A stretch of 64,000 nucleotides of DNA from Candidatus Paceibacterota bacterium. GTDB lineage: Bacteria; Verrucomicrobiota; Verrucomicrobiia; Limisphaerales; UBA8199. Both the position numbers and the translations under genes were made by a program. The DNA lies in contig DAOTCE010000018.1 of assembly GCA_035452965.1 (NCBI GenBank), positions 1 through 64,000 of the forward strand, given 5' to 3'. Position 1 is the first letter of the stretch, and every line of letters begins with the position of its first letter. This document shows positions 16,464 through 23,827 of this stretch, piece after piece. Below the pieces are notes generated by a model. That model did no database searches and was not told the origin of the DNA. It saw nothing but the letters and a program-made list of their open reading frames with translations.

Positions 16464-16513
16464 CTACGGTGTGGTTCCCATGGGGGTCGGCCCCCATGGG
16501 AACCACACCGTAG
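16464..16513. repeat. 50-bp palindrome of element copy A
   Basis: The arms begin CTACGGTGTGGTTCCCATGG and pair perfectly for 23 bp with a 4-base centre TCGG. The 215 bases between the end of the element and thiC (16677-16893) hold no supportable gene. Confidence 0.9.
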
Positions 16514-16893
16514 CCTGGCCGCACTGACAAGCCATCCTCCAGCCAACCGCAAGCCAACGCCGGCGTACGGTCACCGTAGCAGTGCGGACGCCCATCCGGC
16601 GGTGGTGCAGGCGGCAAGAAGGGGAGTCCGAGACGGCGAATTGCCAGTGGTATTCCCCGGAAATCCGCGCGAGACCTTAAGCTTGGAGCCAGGGAGTTGA
16701 TGGAAGGAGGGCGTTCTGCAACGGTGAAGCGTGGTTCAGCCTCTCCCTGGCGCGGTCCAACAATGCGAAGAAATCGCTATGGAAATCGCCGGGTGTCCTG
16801 CCGGGCGGCCAAGGGTGGCTTGGCAGGGTGAGGGCTGATGAATAACGAGGCTGCTTATGGTCTCGCGACCAGGATTGCGCGGACCGGCTTGCG

Positions 16894-18717
16894 CTAGGGT
16901 TTGCTGTAAAGCTCGGCTCCGCCTTTGATAAACTCCTTTGCTTTCTCCTCCATCCCCTTCTTGAGGGCGTCCTGTTCAGTCACGCCTTGTTCGACGGCGT
17001 ACCGGCGGACATCTTCGGTTATCTTCATCGCGCAGAAATGCGGGCCGCACATGGAGCAGAAGTGAGCGAGCTTGGAGCCTTCCTGCGGCAGGGTCTCGTC
17101 GTGGAACTCGCGCGCGGTCAGCGGGTCGAAGCCGAGGTTGAACTGGTCTTCCCAGCGAAACTCGAAGCGGGCCTTGCTGAGGGCGTCGTCACGTTCGCGG
17201 GCGGAGGGGTGGCCCTTCGCCAGGTCCGCCGCATGCGCAGCGATTTTGTAGGCGATGACGCCGTCCTTGACGTCCTTCTTGTTGGGAAGGCCAAGGTGTT
17301 CCTTGGGCGTAACGTAACAAAGCATCGCGCAACCATACCAGCCGATCATCGCCGCGCCGATGGCGCTGGTGATGTGGTCGTAGCCCGGCGCGATATCGGT
17401 GGTCAGCGGGCCAAGCGTGTAGAAGGGCGCTTCGTCGCACCACTCAAGCTGCTTGTCCATGTTCTCCTTGATCAGGTGCATGGGGATGTGGCCGGGGCCT
17501 TCGTTCATGACCTGGCAATCCATCTCCCATGCGATCTTCGTCAGCTCGCCCTGGGTGCGCAGTTCGGCGAACTGGGCTTCATCATTGGCGTCGGCAATCG
17601 AGCCGGGGCGTAAGCCGTCGCCGAGGCTGAAGGCGACGTCGTAGGCGCGCATGATCTCGCAGATTTCGCGGAAGTGGGTGTAGAGGAAGCTCTCCTGGTG
17701 ATGGGCGAGGCACCATTTGGCCATGATCGAGCCGCCGCGCGAGACGATGCCAGTGACGCGATTGGCCGTGAGGGGGACGTAGCGGAGCAGCACGCCGGCA
17801 TGGACAGTGAAGTAGTCCACTCCCTGCTCGCACTGCTCGATGAGCGTGTCGCGATACACCTCCCAGGTCAGCTCTTCGGCTTTGCCGTCCACCTTCTCGA
17901 GGGCTTGGTAGATCGGCACCGTGCCGATGGGTACGGGTGAGTTGCGGATGATCCACTCGCGGGTTTCATGGATGTTCTTGCCGGTGGAGAGGTCCATGAC
18001 GGTGTCCGCCCCCCACTTGGCCGCCCACCGCATCTTCTCGACTTCCTCCTCGATGCTGGAGGCGACGGCGCTGTTGCCGATGTTGGCATTGATTTTCACC
18101 AGGAAGTTGCGCCCGATAATCATCGGCTCGCATTCCGGGTGGTTGATGTTGGCGGGGATGATGGCGCGGCCGCGCGCCACTTCCGAACGGACGAATTCGG
18201 GGGTGATGAAGGAAGGGAGTGTTGCGTGGTGCGTGTTGCGTGTGGCGTGTGGCGCGCGGCCGAGGTTCTCGCGGATGGCGATGAACTCCATCTCGGGCGT
18301 GATGATGCCCTGGCGGGCGTAATGCATCTGGGTGACCGCCTGGCCGGCTTTCGCGCGCAAGGGCTGGCGCTTGAGCGTGCTCGGGACGGTCGCGTCGCTG
18401 TGGCCGGGGACCGGCTTGTAGGAGGATGCCACTGCTTGGACATCGCCGCGCGCCAGGATCCACTGTCGGCGCAAGGGCGGCAGGCCCTGTTCGACCGTGC
18501 CGCTGAATTCGGGGTCTCCCCACGGGCCCGAGCAGTCATAGACCTGAACGGGTGGGTTGGCCTCGGCCCGGCCATTGGCGGCGCGCGTCGGGCTCAGCTT
18601 GACCTGGCGGAACGGCACCCGGACCTCTGGGTGCGTCTTACCCGGCACATACACGCGCTCGGAGTTAGGCAGCGGCTCGACGCTCTGCGGTTCGATGGAA
18701 CTCTTGCTTGCGATCAT
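16894..18717 (-). CDS. thiC: Phosphomethylpyrimidine synthase ThiC
   Basis: 607 residues from ATG 18717. ThiC converts aminoimidazole ribotide to HMP phosphate in thiamine synthesis by radical SAM chemistry in the cytoplasm. Core motifs are present: RGRAIIPANINHPECEPMI, GADTVMDLSTGKNIHETRE, the NEGPGHIP loop, and the C-terminal FCSMCGPHFCAM, whose CxxCx4C binds the 4Fe-4S cluster. Start choice: the frame remains open far upstream, but that part is the antisense of the riboswitch and kdp region. Oddity: between RENLGR and ITPEFV there is an insert (APHATRNTHHATLPSF) encoded by five heptamers at 18218-18252. A TPP riboswitch lies just upstream. Confidence 0.96.
   Translation of the reverse strand: MIASKSSIEPQSVEPLPNSERVYVPGKTHPEVRVPFRQVKLSPTRAANGRAEANPPVQVYDCSGPWGDPEFSGTVEQGLPPLRRQWILARGDVQAVASSYKPVPGHSDATVPSTLKRQPLRAKAGQAVTQMHYARQGIITPEMEFIAIRENLGRAPHATRNTHHATLPSFITPEFVRSEVARGRAIIPANINHPECEPMIIGRNFLVKINANIGNSAVASSIEEEVEKMRWAAKWGADTVMDLSTGKNIHETREWIIRNSPVPIGTVPIYQALEKVDGKAEELTWEVYRDTLIEQCEQGVDYFTVHAGVLLRYVPLTANRVTGIVSRGGSIMAKWCLAHHQESFLYTHFREICEIMRAYDVAFSLGDGLRPGSIADANDEAQFAELRTQGELTKIAWEMDCQVMNEGPGHIPMHLIKENMDKQLEWCDEAPFYTLGPLTTDIAPGYDHITSAIGAAMIGWYGCAMLCYVTPKEHLGLPNKKDVKDGVIAYKIAAHAADLAKGHPSARERDDALSKARFEFRWEDQFNLGFDPLTAREFHDETLPQEGSKLAHFCSMCGPHFCAMKITEDVRRYAVEQGVTEQDALKKGMEEKAKEFIKGGAELYSKP
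18218..18252. repeat. Heptanucleotide tandem array inside thiC (5 units)
   Basis: On the + strand: AGTGTTG, CGTGGTG, CGTGTTG, CGTGTGG, CGTGTGG. Thirty-five bases of array with degenerate edges encode the His/Thr-rich insert in ThiC. The reverse complement has the same xxxCACG pattern as the kdpA-kdpB array. Confidence 0.8.
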
Positions 18718-18769
18718 AGTATGCCTGTGTTCGACAATCAGGAACCGGTTCCGGGAAGCGTGGCGAGAT

Positions 18770-18882
18770 GGGTTCCCTTCGCCAGCATTACCTGGATCAG
18801 GTTCAACGGGTCTGCCGCGCTCCCGCGCCGCACTCTCAGCCTTCGCCGCCCGCAATTCCGGACGGCCGGTTGGCTCCCCTGT
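18770..18882 (-). promoter_or_regulatory. TPP riboswitch (THI element) controlling thiC
   Basis: Read leftward it holds the two hallmark TPP-aptamer blocks: GCTGAGAGTG (18831-18840), and GACCCGTTGAACCTGATCC followed by AGGTAAT (the conserved GAACCTGATC..GGTAAT segment, about 18787-18810). It then has GCGAAGGGAA closing P1 against the 5' strand AGGGGAGCC. It ends about 53 bases before the thiC ATG. The spacer contains GGAACCGGTTCC (18741-18752), a self-complementary stretch that could serve in the expression platform. TPP binding is expected to lower thiC expression. Confidence 0.95.
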
Positions 18883-18996
18883 GATGGAGATAATGCTACC
18901 CCCACCTTCCTCCGGGGTCAAGCCGGGCTTCCTCGCACTGGGGAGGGCGCTTAACGACTTTTTAATGCGGGGAAGGGGTGTTTTGATTAGCCGCCG

Positions 18997-19027
18997 TTGA
19001 CAGGAGGCACCAACGTGTTCGTATGAA
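18997..19027 (+). promoter_or_regulatory. Weak candidate promoter for the kdp operon
   Basis: TTGACA (18997-19002) is followed, 19 bases later, by TATGAA (19022-19027), ahead of the first small gene at 19066. The spacer is longer than optimal. The stretch 18883-19065 between the riboswitch and the operon is the only place for the divergent promoters. Confidence 0.25.
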
Positions 19028-19065
19028 CAGCCGCGCTTGCGCAGGACCAACTCCGCGCCCGACCT

Positions 19066-19149
19066 ATGGGTGACCTGATCTTCATCGGAATCACGCTCGC
19101 GTTCTTCGCGATTAGCGTGCTGTACGTTCGTCTCTGCGAGAAGCTGTAG
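19066..19149 (+). CDS. 27-residue membrane peptide at the head of the kdp operon
   Basis: ATG 19066 to TAG 19149. One transmembrane helix (LIFIGITLAFFAISVLYV) is followed by a short charged tail with Cys (RLCEKL). Nine bases separate it from kdpF, and the spacer contains the AGGAGGAG ribosome site of kdpF. From general recollection, small one-helix peptides of this kind precede kdpF in some other phyla, but this could not be checked here. It is likely a small accessory subunit of the potassium pump or a regulatory peptide. Confidence 0.6.
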   Translation: MGDLIFIGITLAFFAISVLYVRLCEKL

Positions 19150-19158
19150 GAGGAGCCT

Positions 19159-19242
19159 ATGGAGAACCTTGTCGTAGGCGTCATCGCTCTGCTGCTGTTT
19201 GTTTACCTGCTGGTGGCCATGCTCCGGCCGGAGAAGTTCTGA
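19159..19242 (+). CDS. kdpF: Potassium-transporting ATPase subunit KdpF
   Basis: 27 residues: one helix (VVGVIALLLFVYLLVAML) ending RPEKF, which matches the LLRPERF end typical of KdpF. It has a strong AGGAGGAG site just upstream. KdpF stabilises the KdpFABC complex in the inner membrane. kdpA follows 10 bases later. Confidence 0.85.
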   Translation: MENLVVGVIALLLFVYLLVAMLRPEKF

Positions 19243-19252
19243 GGATGCCGTT

Positions 19253-21052
19253 ATGCGCTCGATTGATTGGCTGCAGCTCGTGTTGTTCGTCACGGCCCTG
19301 GCCTTGATCACCAAACCCATGGGCCTGTACCTCGTGCAGGTCCTGGAAGCCCAAGGCAGGACGTGGCTCGACCCGGTGCTCAAGCCGCTCGAACGCGTCA
19401 CCTACCGCCTGATGGGCGTGCAGCCCGGCCGCGAGCAGGACTGGAAGCAGTACACCCTTGCCATGCTGCTGTTCAGCTTGGTGAGCTGCCTGTTCACCTA
19501 CGTCATCCTGCGCCTGCAACATCTACTGCCGCTGAACCCCCAGGGCCTCGGCCCGCTCAGCCCGCACCTGGCCTTCAACACGGCGGTCAGCTTCACCACC
19601 AACACCAACTGGCAGAGCTATGGCGGCGAGTCCACCATGTCCTACCTCTCGCAGATGGTCGCGCTGGCCATCCACAACTTCGTCTCGGCGGCCACCGGCA
19701 TCGCCATCGCCGCCGCATTTGTCCGCGGCATCGCGCGCCACTCGACGCGCACCCTGGGCAACTTCTGGGTGGACCTCGTGCGCACGACCTATTACCTGCT
19801 GCTGCCGATTTGCCTCGTGTTCGCCGTGTTCCTCGTCTCGCAAGGGATGATTCAGAACTTCAAGCCCTACACGAAGGCCGCCCTTCTGGAGCCGATGAAG
19901 GTCTTCGTGGAGCAGAAGAACGACCAGGGTGAGACCATCAAAGGCCCCGATGGCAAGCCAGTGATGGAGGAGCAAACCGTCACCGAGCAGACCATCGTCC
20001 AGGGCCCGATGGCCTCGCAGGTCGCCATCAAGATGCTCGGCACCAACGGCGGCGGCTATGCCAACGCCAACGCCTCCCACCCCTTCGAGAACCCCACCCC
20101 CCTTTCCAACTTCCTGCAGATGCTTGCTATCTTCTCCATCGGCAGCGGGCTCACCTACTACCTTGGGCGCATGGTGAAGAACCAGGCCCACGGCTGGTCG
20201 GTCTGGGGCGCGATGCTGGCCTTGTTCCTGGCCGGGGTCCTGCTCTGCTGGTATTCAGAAGCTGCCGGCAACCCGATTCATCAACGCCTCGGGGTCGCCG
20301 CTGACGGCGGGAACATGGAAGGCAAGGAAGTCCGTTTCGGCATCTTCAACTCCGCCCTGTTCGCCACGATAACCACGTCCGCCTCCTGCGGCGCGGTCAA
20401 CTCCATGCACGATTCCTTCACCGCCCTGGGCGGCTTCGTGCCGCTGTTCAACATGCAGCTCGGCGAGATCATCTTCGGCGGGGTGGGCGCCGGTCTCTAC
20501 GGCATGCTGGTCTTCGTCGTGCTGGCGGTGTTCATCGCGGGCCTCATGGTTGGGCGCACCCCCGAGTACCTGGGCAAGAAGATCCAGTCCTACGACGTGA
20601 AGATGGCCATGCTGGCGTTGCTGGTGCTGGCGCTGTCCATCCTGGGCTTCGCCGCCTGGGCTTCAGTCAGCCAATGGAGCGTGGCGAGTCTTAACAACAA
20701 CGGCCCGCACGGCCTGAGCGAAATCCTTTACGCCTACAGCTCGGCCAACGGCAACAACGGCAGCGCCTTTGCGGGCCTGAACACCAACACGCCCTGGTAT
20801 AACACCACCATGGGCCTCGCCATGCTGATCGGCCGCTTCCTGATGATCATCCCCATCCTCGCCCTGGCCGGCTCGCTCGGCCTCAAGAGGATCGCCCCGC
20901 CCAGCGCCGGCACCTTCCCCGTGTCTGGGCTGACCTTCGTGGTCCTGCTCATTGGAACCGTGCTGCTGATCGGCGCCCTGAACTATCTGCCCGCGCTGAC
21001 GCTCGGTCCCGTCGTCGAGCACTTCCTGACCGCCCAAGGAAAGCTGTTCTAG
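19253..21052 (+). CDS. kdpA: Potassium-transporting ATPase subunit KdpA
   Basis: 599 residues from ATG 19253 (MRSIDWLQLVLFVTALALIT). KdpA is the channel-like K+ binding subunit of the high-affinity P-type ATPase. It is hydrophobic with about ten helices and selectivity-loop sequences such as FNTAVSFTTNTNWQSYGGES, then KMLGTNGGGYANANASHPFE, ATITTSASCGAVNSMHDSFT and NGNNGSAFAGLNTNTPWYN. Length is close to other KdpA proteins. The next gene, kdpB, is separated by a 79-base spacer filled mostly by a heptamer array. Confidence 0.97.
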   Translation: MRSIDWLQLVLFVTALALITKPMGLYLVQVLEAQGRTWLDPVLKPLERVTYRLMGVQPGREQDWKQYTLAMLLFSLVSCLFTYVILRLQHLLPLNPQGLGPLSPHLAFNTAVSFTTNTNWQSYGGESTMSYLSQMVALAIHNFVSAATGIAIAAAFVRGIARHSTRTLGNFWVDLVRTTYYLLLPICLVFAVFLVSQGMIQNFKPYTKAALLEPMKVFVEQKNDQGETIKGPDGKPVMEEQTVTEQTIVQGPMASQVAIKMLGTNGGGYANANASHPFENPTPLSNFLQMLAIFSIGSGLTYYLGRMVKNQAHGWSVWGAMLALFLAGVLLCWYSEAAGNPIHQRLGVAADGGNMEGKEVRFGIFNSALFATITTSASCGAVNSMHDSFTALGGFVPLFNMQLGEIIFGGVGAGLYGMLVFVVLAVFIAGLMVGRTPEYLGKKIQSYDVKMAMLALLVLALSILGFAAWASVSQWSVASLNNNGPHGLSEILYAYSSANGNNGSAFAGLNTNTPWYNTTMGLAMLIGRFLMIIPILALAGSLGLKRIAPPSAGTFPVSGLTFVVLLIGTVLLIGALNYLPALTLGPVVEHFLTAQGKLF

Positions 21053-21061
21053 CCTCGCCCT

Positions 21062-21117
21062 CGCATCACGCATCACGCATCACGCATCACGTTTCACGTT
21101 TCACGCATCACGTTTCA
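21062..21117. repeat. Heptanucleotide tandem array between kdpA and kdpB (8 units)
   Basis: Eight contiguous units: CGCATCA x4, CGTTTCA x2, CGCATCA, CGTTTCA. They begin 10 bases after the kdpA stop and end 14 bases before the kdpB ATG, filling most of the spacer. Units follow a CGnnTCA rule. Confidence 0.9.
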
Positions 21118-21131
21118 CATCTCAGGCGCTC

Positions 21132-23156
21132 ATGACCGCAAAACCCCCTACTCTCTTTGACTGGAACATTGTCGGCCCGGCCATCGCGGCCTCGTTCCGG
21201 AAGCTCGACCCGCGGCTGATGGTCCGGAACCCGGTCATGTTCGTCACGATGGTGGGCGCGGCGCTGACGACGGTCGGCATTGCCTTCGCCGGCCCATCCG
21301 AGCGCGGCTTCGTCGCCCAGTTGGCGGTCTGGCTCTGGTTCACCGTGCTGTTTGCCAACTTCGCCGAAGCTGTCGCCGAGGGCCGCGGCAAGGCCCAGGC
21401 CGACAGCCTCCGCAAAGCCCGCAAGGACACTTCCGCCCGGCGCCTGCGCAACGGGCGGGAGGAAAAGGTCCCGGCCCCGGACCTGCAGAAGGGCGACCTG
21501 GTCGTGTGCGAAGCGGGGGACGTGATTCCCGCGGACGGCGACGTAGTGGAAGGCATCGCCAGCGTGGACGAATCCGCCATCACCGGCGAGTCCGCCCCCG
21601 TCATCCGCGAGAGCGGTGGGGACCGCAGCGCCGTGACCGGGGGCACGCGCGTCCTCAGCGACCGGATCGTCATCCGGGTAACGATGGAGAAGGGGCACGG
21701 TTTCCTGGACCGCATGATCGCGCTGGTTGAGGGCGCCCAACGCCAGAAGACCCCGAACGAGGTCGCCCTCACGATTCTCCTCGCGGCGCTCACGCTGATC
21801 TTCCTGCTGGTGTGCGTGACCTTGAAGCCGTTCGGCCTCTACTCGGGCGCGGCGTTCTCGGTGCCGGTGCTGGTGGCGCTGCTGGTCTGCCTGATCCCGA
21901 CCACCATCGGCGGTCTGCTGAGCGCCATCGGCATCGCCGGCATGGACCGCGTGCTCCAGCGCAATGTGCTGGCGATGAGCGGGCGCGCGGTCGAGGCGTC
22001 GGGCGACGTGGACGTGCTGTTGCTCGACAAAACGGGCACCATCACCCTGGGCAACCGCATGGCGGGCGCGTTCATCCCCGCGCCGGGCGTGCCGCCGGAC
22101 CGTTTGGCCGACGCCGCGCAACTGGCCTCGCTGGCCGACGAAACGCCCGAGGGCCGGTCCATCGTGGTGCTCGCCAAACAGCAGTTCCACCTTCGCGGCC
22201 GCGAGGTGGCCGAGCCCCACGCCCGCTTCGTGCCCTTCACGGCCCAGACACGGATGAGCGGCGTGGACCTCGACTCGCGCAGCATCCGCAAGGGCGCCGC
22301 CGACGCCATGCGCGCGCATGTGGACCAGTTGGGCGGCAGGTTTCCGCAGGCGGTCAGCCAGGCCGTCGAGCAGGTCTCGCGTTCCGGGGCGACTCCGCTG
22401 GTCGTCGCCGAAGGCTGCGATGTGTTGGGCGTGGTGCAACTGAAGGACATGGTCAAGGGCGGCATCAGGGAGCGCTTTGCGCATCTGCGCAGAATGGGCA
22501 TTCGGACCGTGATGATCACCGGCGACAACCCGGAGACTGCCGCCGCCATCGCCGCCGAGGCGGGCGTGGACGATTTCATCGCCCAGGCCACGCCGGAGGC
22601 CAAGCTGAAGCGCATCCGCAGCGAACAAGCGGCCGGCCATCTTGTGGCCATGACCGGCGACGGCACCAACGACGCCCCGGCCCTCGCGCAAGCTGACGTT
22701 GGCGTCGCCATGAACACGGGGACTCAAGCCGCCCGCGAGGCTGGCAACATGGTGGACCTGGACAGCAACCCGACCAAGCTCATCGAGATCGTCGAGATCG
22801 GGAAGCAGCTTCTCATCACGCGCGGCTCGCTCACCACCTTCAGCATCGCCAACGATGTGGCCAAATACTTCGCCATCATCCCCGCCATGCTCATGGCCAC
22901 GTTTCCCGCGATCGCGCCCCTGAACGTCATGGGCCTGCGCAGCCCGACCAGCGCCATCCTCAGCGCGGTCATCTTCAACGCCCTGATCATTGTCGCGCTC
23001 ATCCCGCTGGCCTTGCGGGGCGTGAGATACACCCCCGTCGGGGCGCTGGCCACACTCCAGCGCAACCTGCTCATTTATGGCCTGGGCGGTCTCATCATTC
23101 CCTTCCTCGGCATCAAGCTCATAGATGTCCTCATCACCACCCTCAACCTCGTCTGA
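21132..23156 (+). CDS. kdpB: Potassium-transporting ATPase ATP-binding subunit KdpB
   Basis: 674 residues. KdpB is the P-type ATPase catalytic subunit that energises K+ uptake. Features: actuator loop SAITGESAPV, phosphorylation motif LLLDKTGTITLGN with the catalytic Asp, hinge MITGDNPETAAAIA, and MTGDGTNDAPALAQADVGVA for metal and phosphate binding. Seven or so membrane helices flank these, with the last group at the C-terminus. Length is normal. kdpC begins three bases after the stop, so the two are probably translated together. Confidence 0.97.
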   Translation: MTAKPPTLFDWNIVGPAIAASFRKLDPRLMVRNPVMFVTMVGAALTTVGIAFAGPSERGFVAQLAVWLWFTVLFANFAEAVAEGRGKAQADSLRKARKDTSARRLRNGREEKVPAPDLQKGDLVVCEAGDVIPADGDVVEGIASVDESAITGESAPVIRESGGDRSAVTGGTRVLSDRIVIRVTMEKGHGFLDRMIALVEGAQRQKTPNEVALTILLAALTLIFLLVCVTLKPFGLYSGAAFSVPVLVALLVCLIPTTIGGLLSAIGIAGMDRVLQRNVLAMSGRAVEASGDVDVLLLDKTGTITLGNRMAGAFIPAPGVPPDRLADAAQLASLADETPEGRSIVVLAKQQFHLRGREVAEPHARFVPFTAQTRMSGVDLDSRSIRKGAADAMRAHVDQLGGRFPQAVSQAVEQVSRSGATPLVVAEGCDVLGVVQLKDMVKGGIRERFAHLRRMGIRTVMITGDNPETAAAIAAEAGVDDFIAQATPEAKLKRIRSEQAAGHLVAMTGDGTNDAPALAQADVGVAMNTGTQAAREAGNMVDLDSNPTKLIEIVEIGKQLLITRGSLTTFSIANDVAKYFAIIPAMLMATFPAIAPLNVMGLRSPTSAILSAVIFNALIIVALIPLALRGVRYTPVGALATLQRNLLIYGLGGLIIPFLGIKLIDVLITTLNLV

Positions 23157-23158
23157 GT

Positions 23159-23749
23159 ATGAAAGCACTGATTTCCGAGCTGCGCAGCGCCGTGCTGGGC
23201 ACGCTGGCCCTCGCCGTGGTTTGCTGCGGCCTTTACCCGCTGCTGGTCTTTGGCATCGGCCAGGCCTTCTTTCCCAGGCAGGCCAACGGCAGCCTGATCG
23301 TCGACGCCAAGGGCGCGGTGCGCGGCTCGGGACTCATCGGCCAACCCTCCCGCGCTGACAAGTACTTCCACCCCCGTCCGTCCTGTGCGGGAAATGGATA
23401 TGATGCCGCGAGTTCGGGCGGCAGCAACCTGGGGCCGACCTCGCAGAAGCTGCGGGATGCCATCGCCCGGAACCTTGCCGACTACCGTGCCCAAAACGGC
23501 TTGGCGGCCAATGCCACTGTGCCCGCAGACGCCGTCACCGCCTCCGGCAGCGGCTTGGACCCGCATATCAACCCGAAGAACGCGCGCCTCCAGGCCGCCC
23601 GCGTGGCTAAAGCCCGCAATCTGAGCCTCGACCAGGTGCAGCAGCTCGTCCGGCGCAACACCGAGCCCGCCGCTCTCGGCATCCTCGGCGACGCCGGAGT
23701 AAACGTCCTGCAGTTGAACCTGGCGTTGGATGAACTTGCTGGAAGGTAG
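23159..23749 (+). CDS. kdpC: Potassium-transporting ATPase subunit KdpC
   Basis: 196 residues. One N-terminal membrane helix (AVLGTLALAVVCCGLYPLLV) is followed by a periplasmic domain with the family motifs GSGLIGQPSRADKYFHPRPS, SSGGSNLGPTS, and VTASGSGLDPHINPKNARLQ before VARARNLS-like and VNVLQLNLALD endings. KdpC assists K+ binding and assembly of the complex. Its position right after kdpB is standard. Confidence 0.96.
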   Translation: MKALISELRSAVLGTLALAVVCCGLYPLLVFGIGQAFFPRQANGSLIVDAKGAVRGSGLIGQPSRADKYFHPRPSCAGNGYDAASSGGSNLGPTSQKLRDAIARNLADYRAQNGLAANATVPADAVTASGSGLDPHINPKNARLQAARVAKARNLSLDQVQQLVRRNTEPAALGILGDAGVNVLQLNLALDELAGR

Positions 23750-23827
23750 GTTGGCTGAGAACTGCACCCGAGCGTCCTGCGTGTGCAATCGTCTTTCCCT
23801 TTCAACACGGCGGGCTATAGTCGAATC

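Larger units (their letters stand above)
16280..16676 (+). mobile_element. MITE-like non-coding element, copy A (about 397 bp)
   Basis: One of three full copies in the window. The left end GGTTCACCATGGATTTCCGG and right end CCGGAAATCCGCGCGAGACC form an imperfect terminal inverted repeat of about 20 bp. Flanks TTGAGTTTG (16272-16280) and TTAAGCTTG (16677-16685) agree at 7 of 9 positions, as expected for an aged target duplication. Inside are hairpin 1 (16361-16387) and the 50-bp palindrome (16464-16513). Open frames inside derive from the palindrome and look non-coding. No transposase is encoded, so movement would need one from elsewhere. Confidence 0.8.

Noticed and set aside
16718..16842. 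Protein-like stretch between element copy A and thiC
   Set aside because: About 40 codons with some protein-like composition (FSLSLARSNNAKKSLWK) but no start codon or recognisable family.
18718..19401. N-terminal extension of thiC to 19401
   Set aside because: It is the antisense of the TPP riboswitch and of the small kdp genes; the ATG at 18717 gives a normal ThiC.
21062..21117. CRISPR array in the kdpA-kdpB spacer
   Set aside because: The units are 7 bases with no spacers, so it is a microsatellite.
21108..23168. 686-codon open frame opposite kdpB
   Set aside because: Complete overlap with kdpB; low-complexity His/Gly/Asp composition typical of antisense frames.
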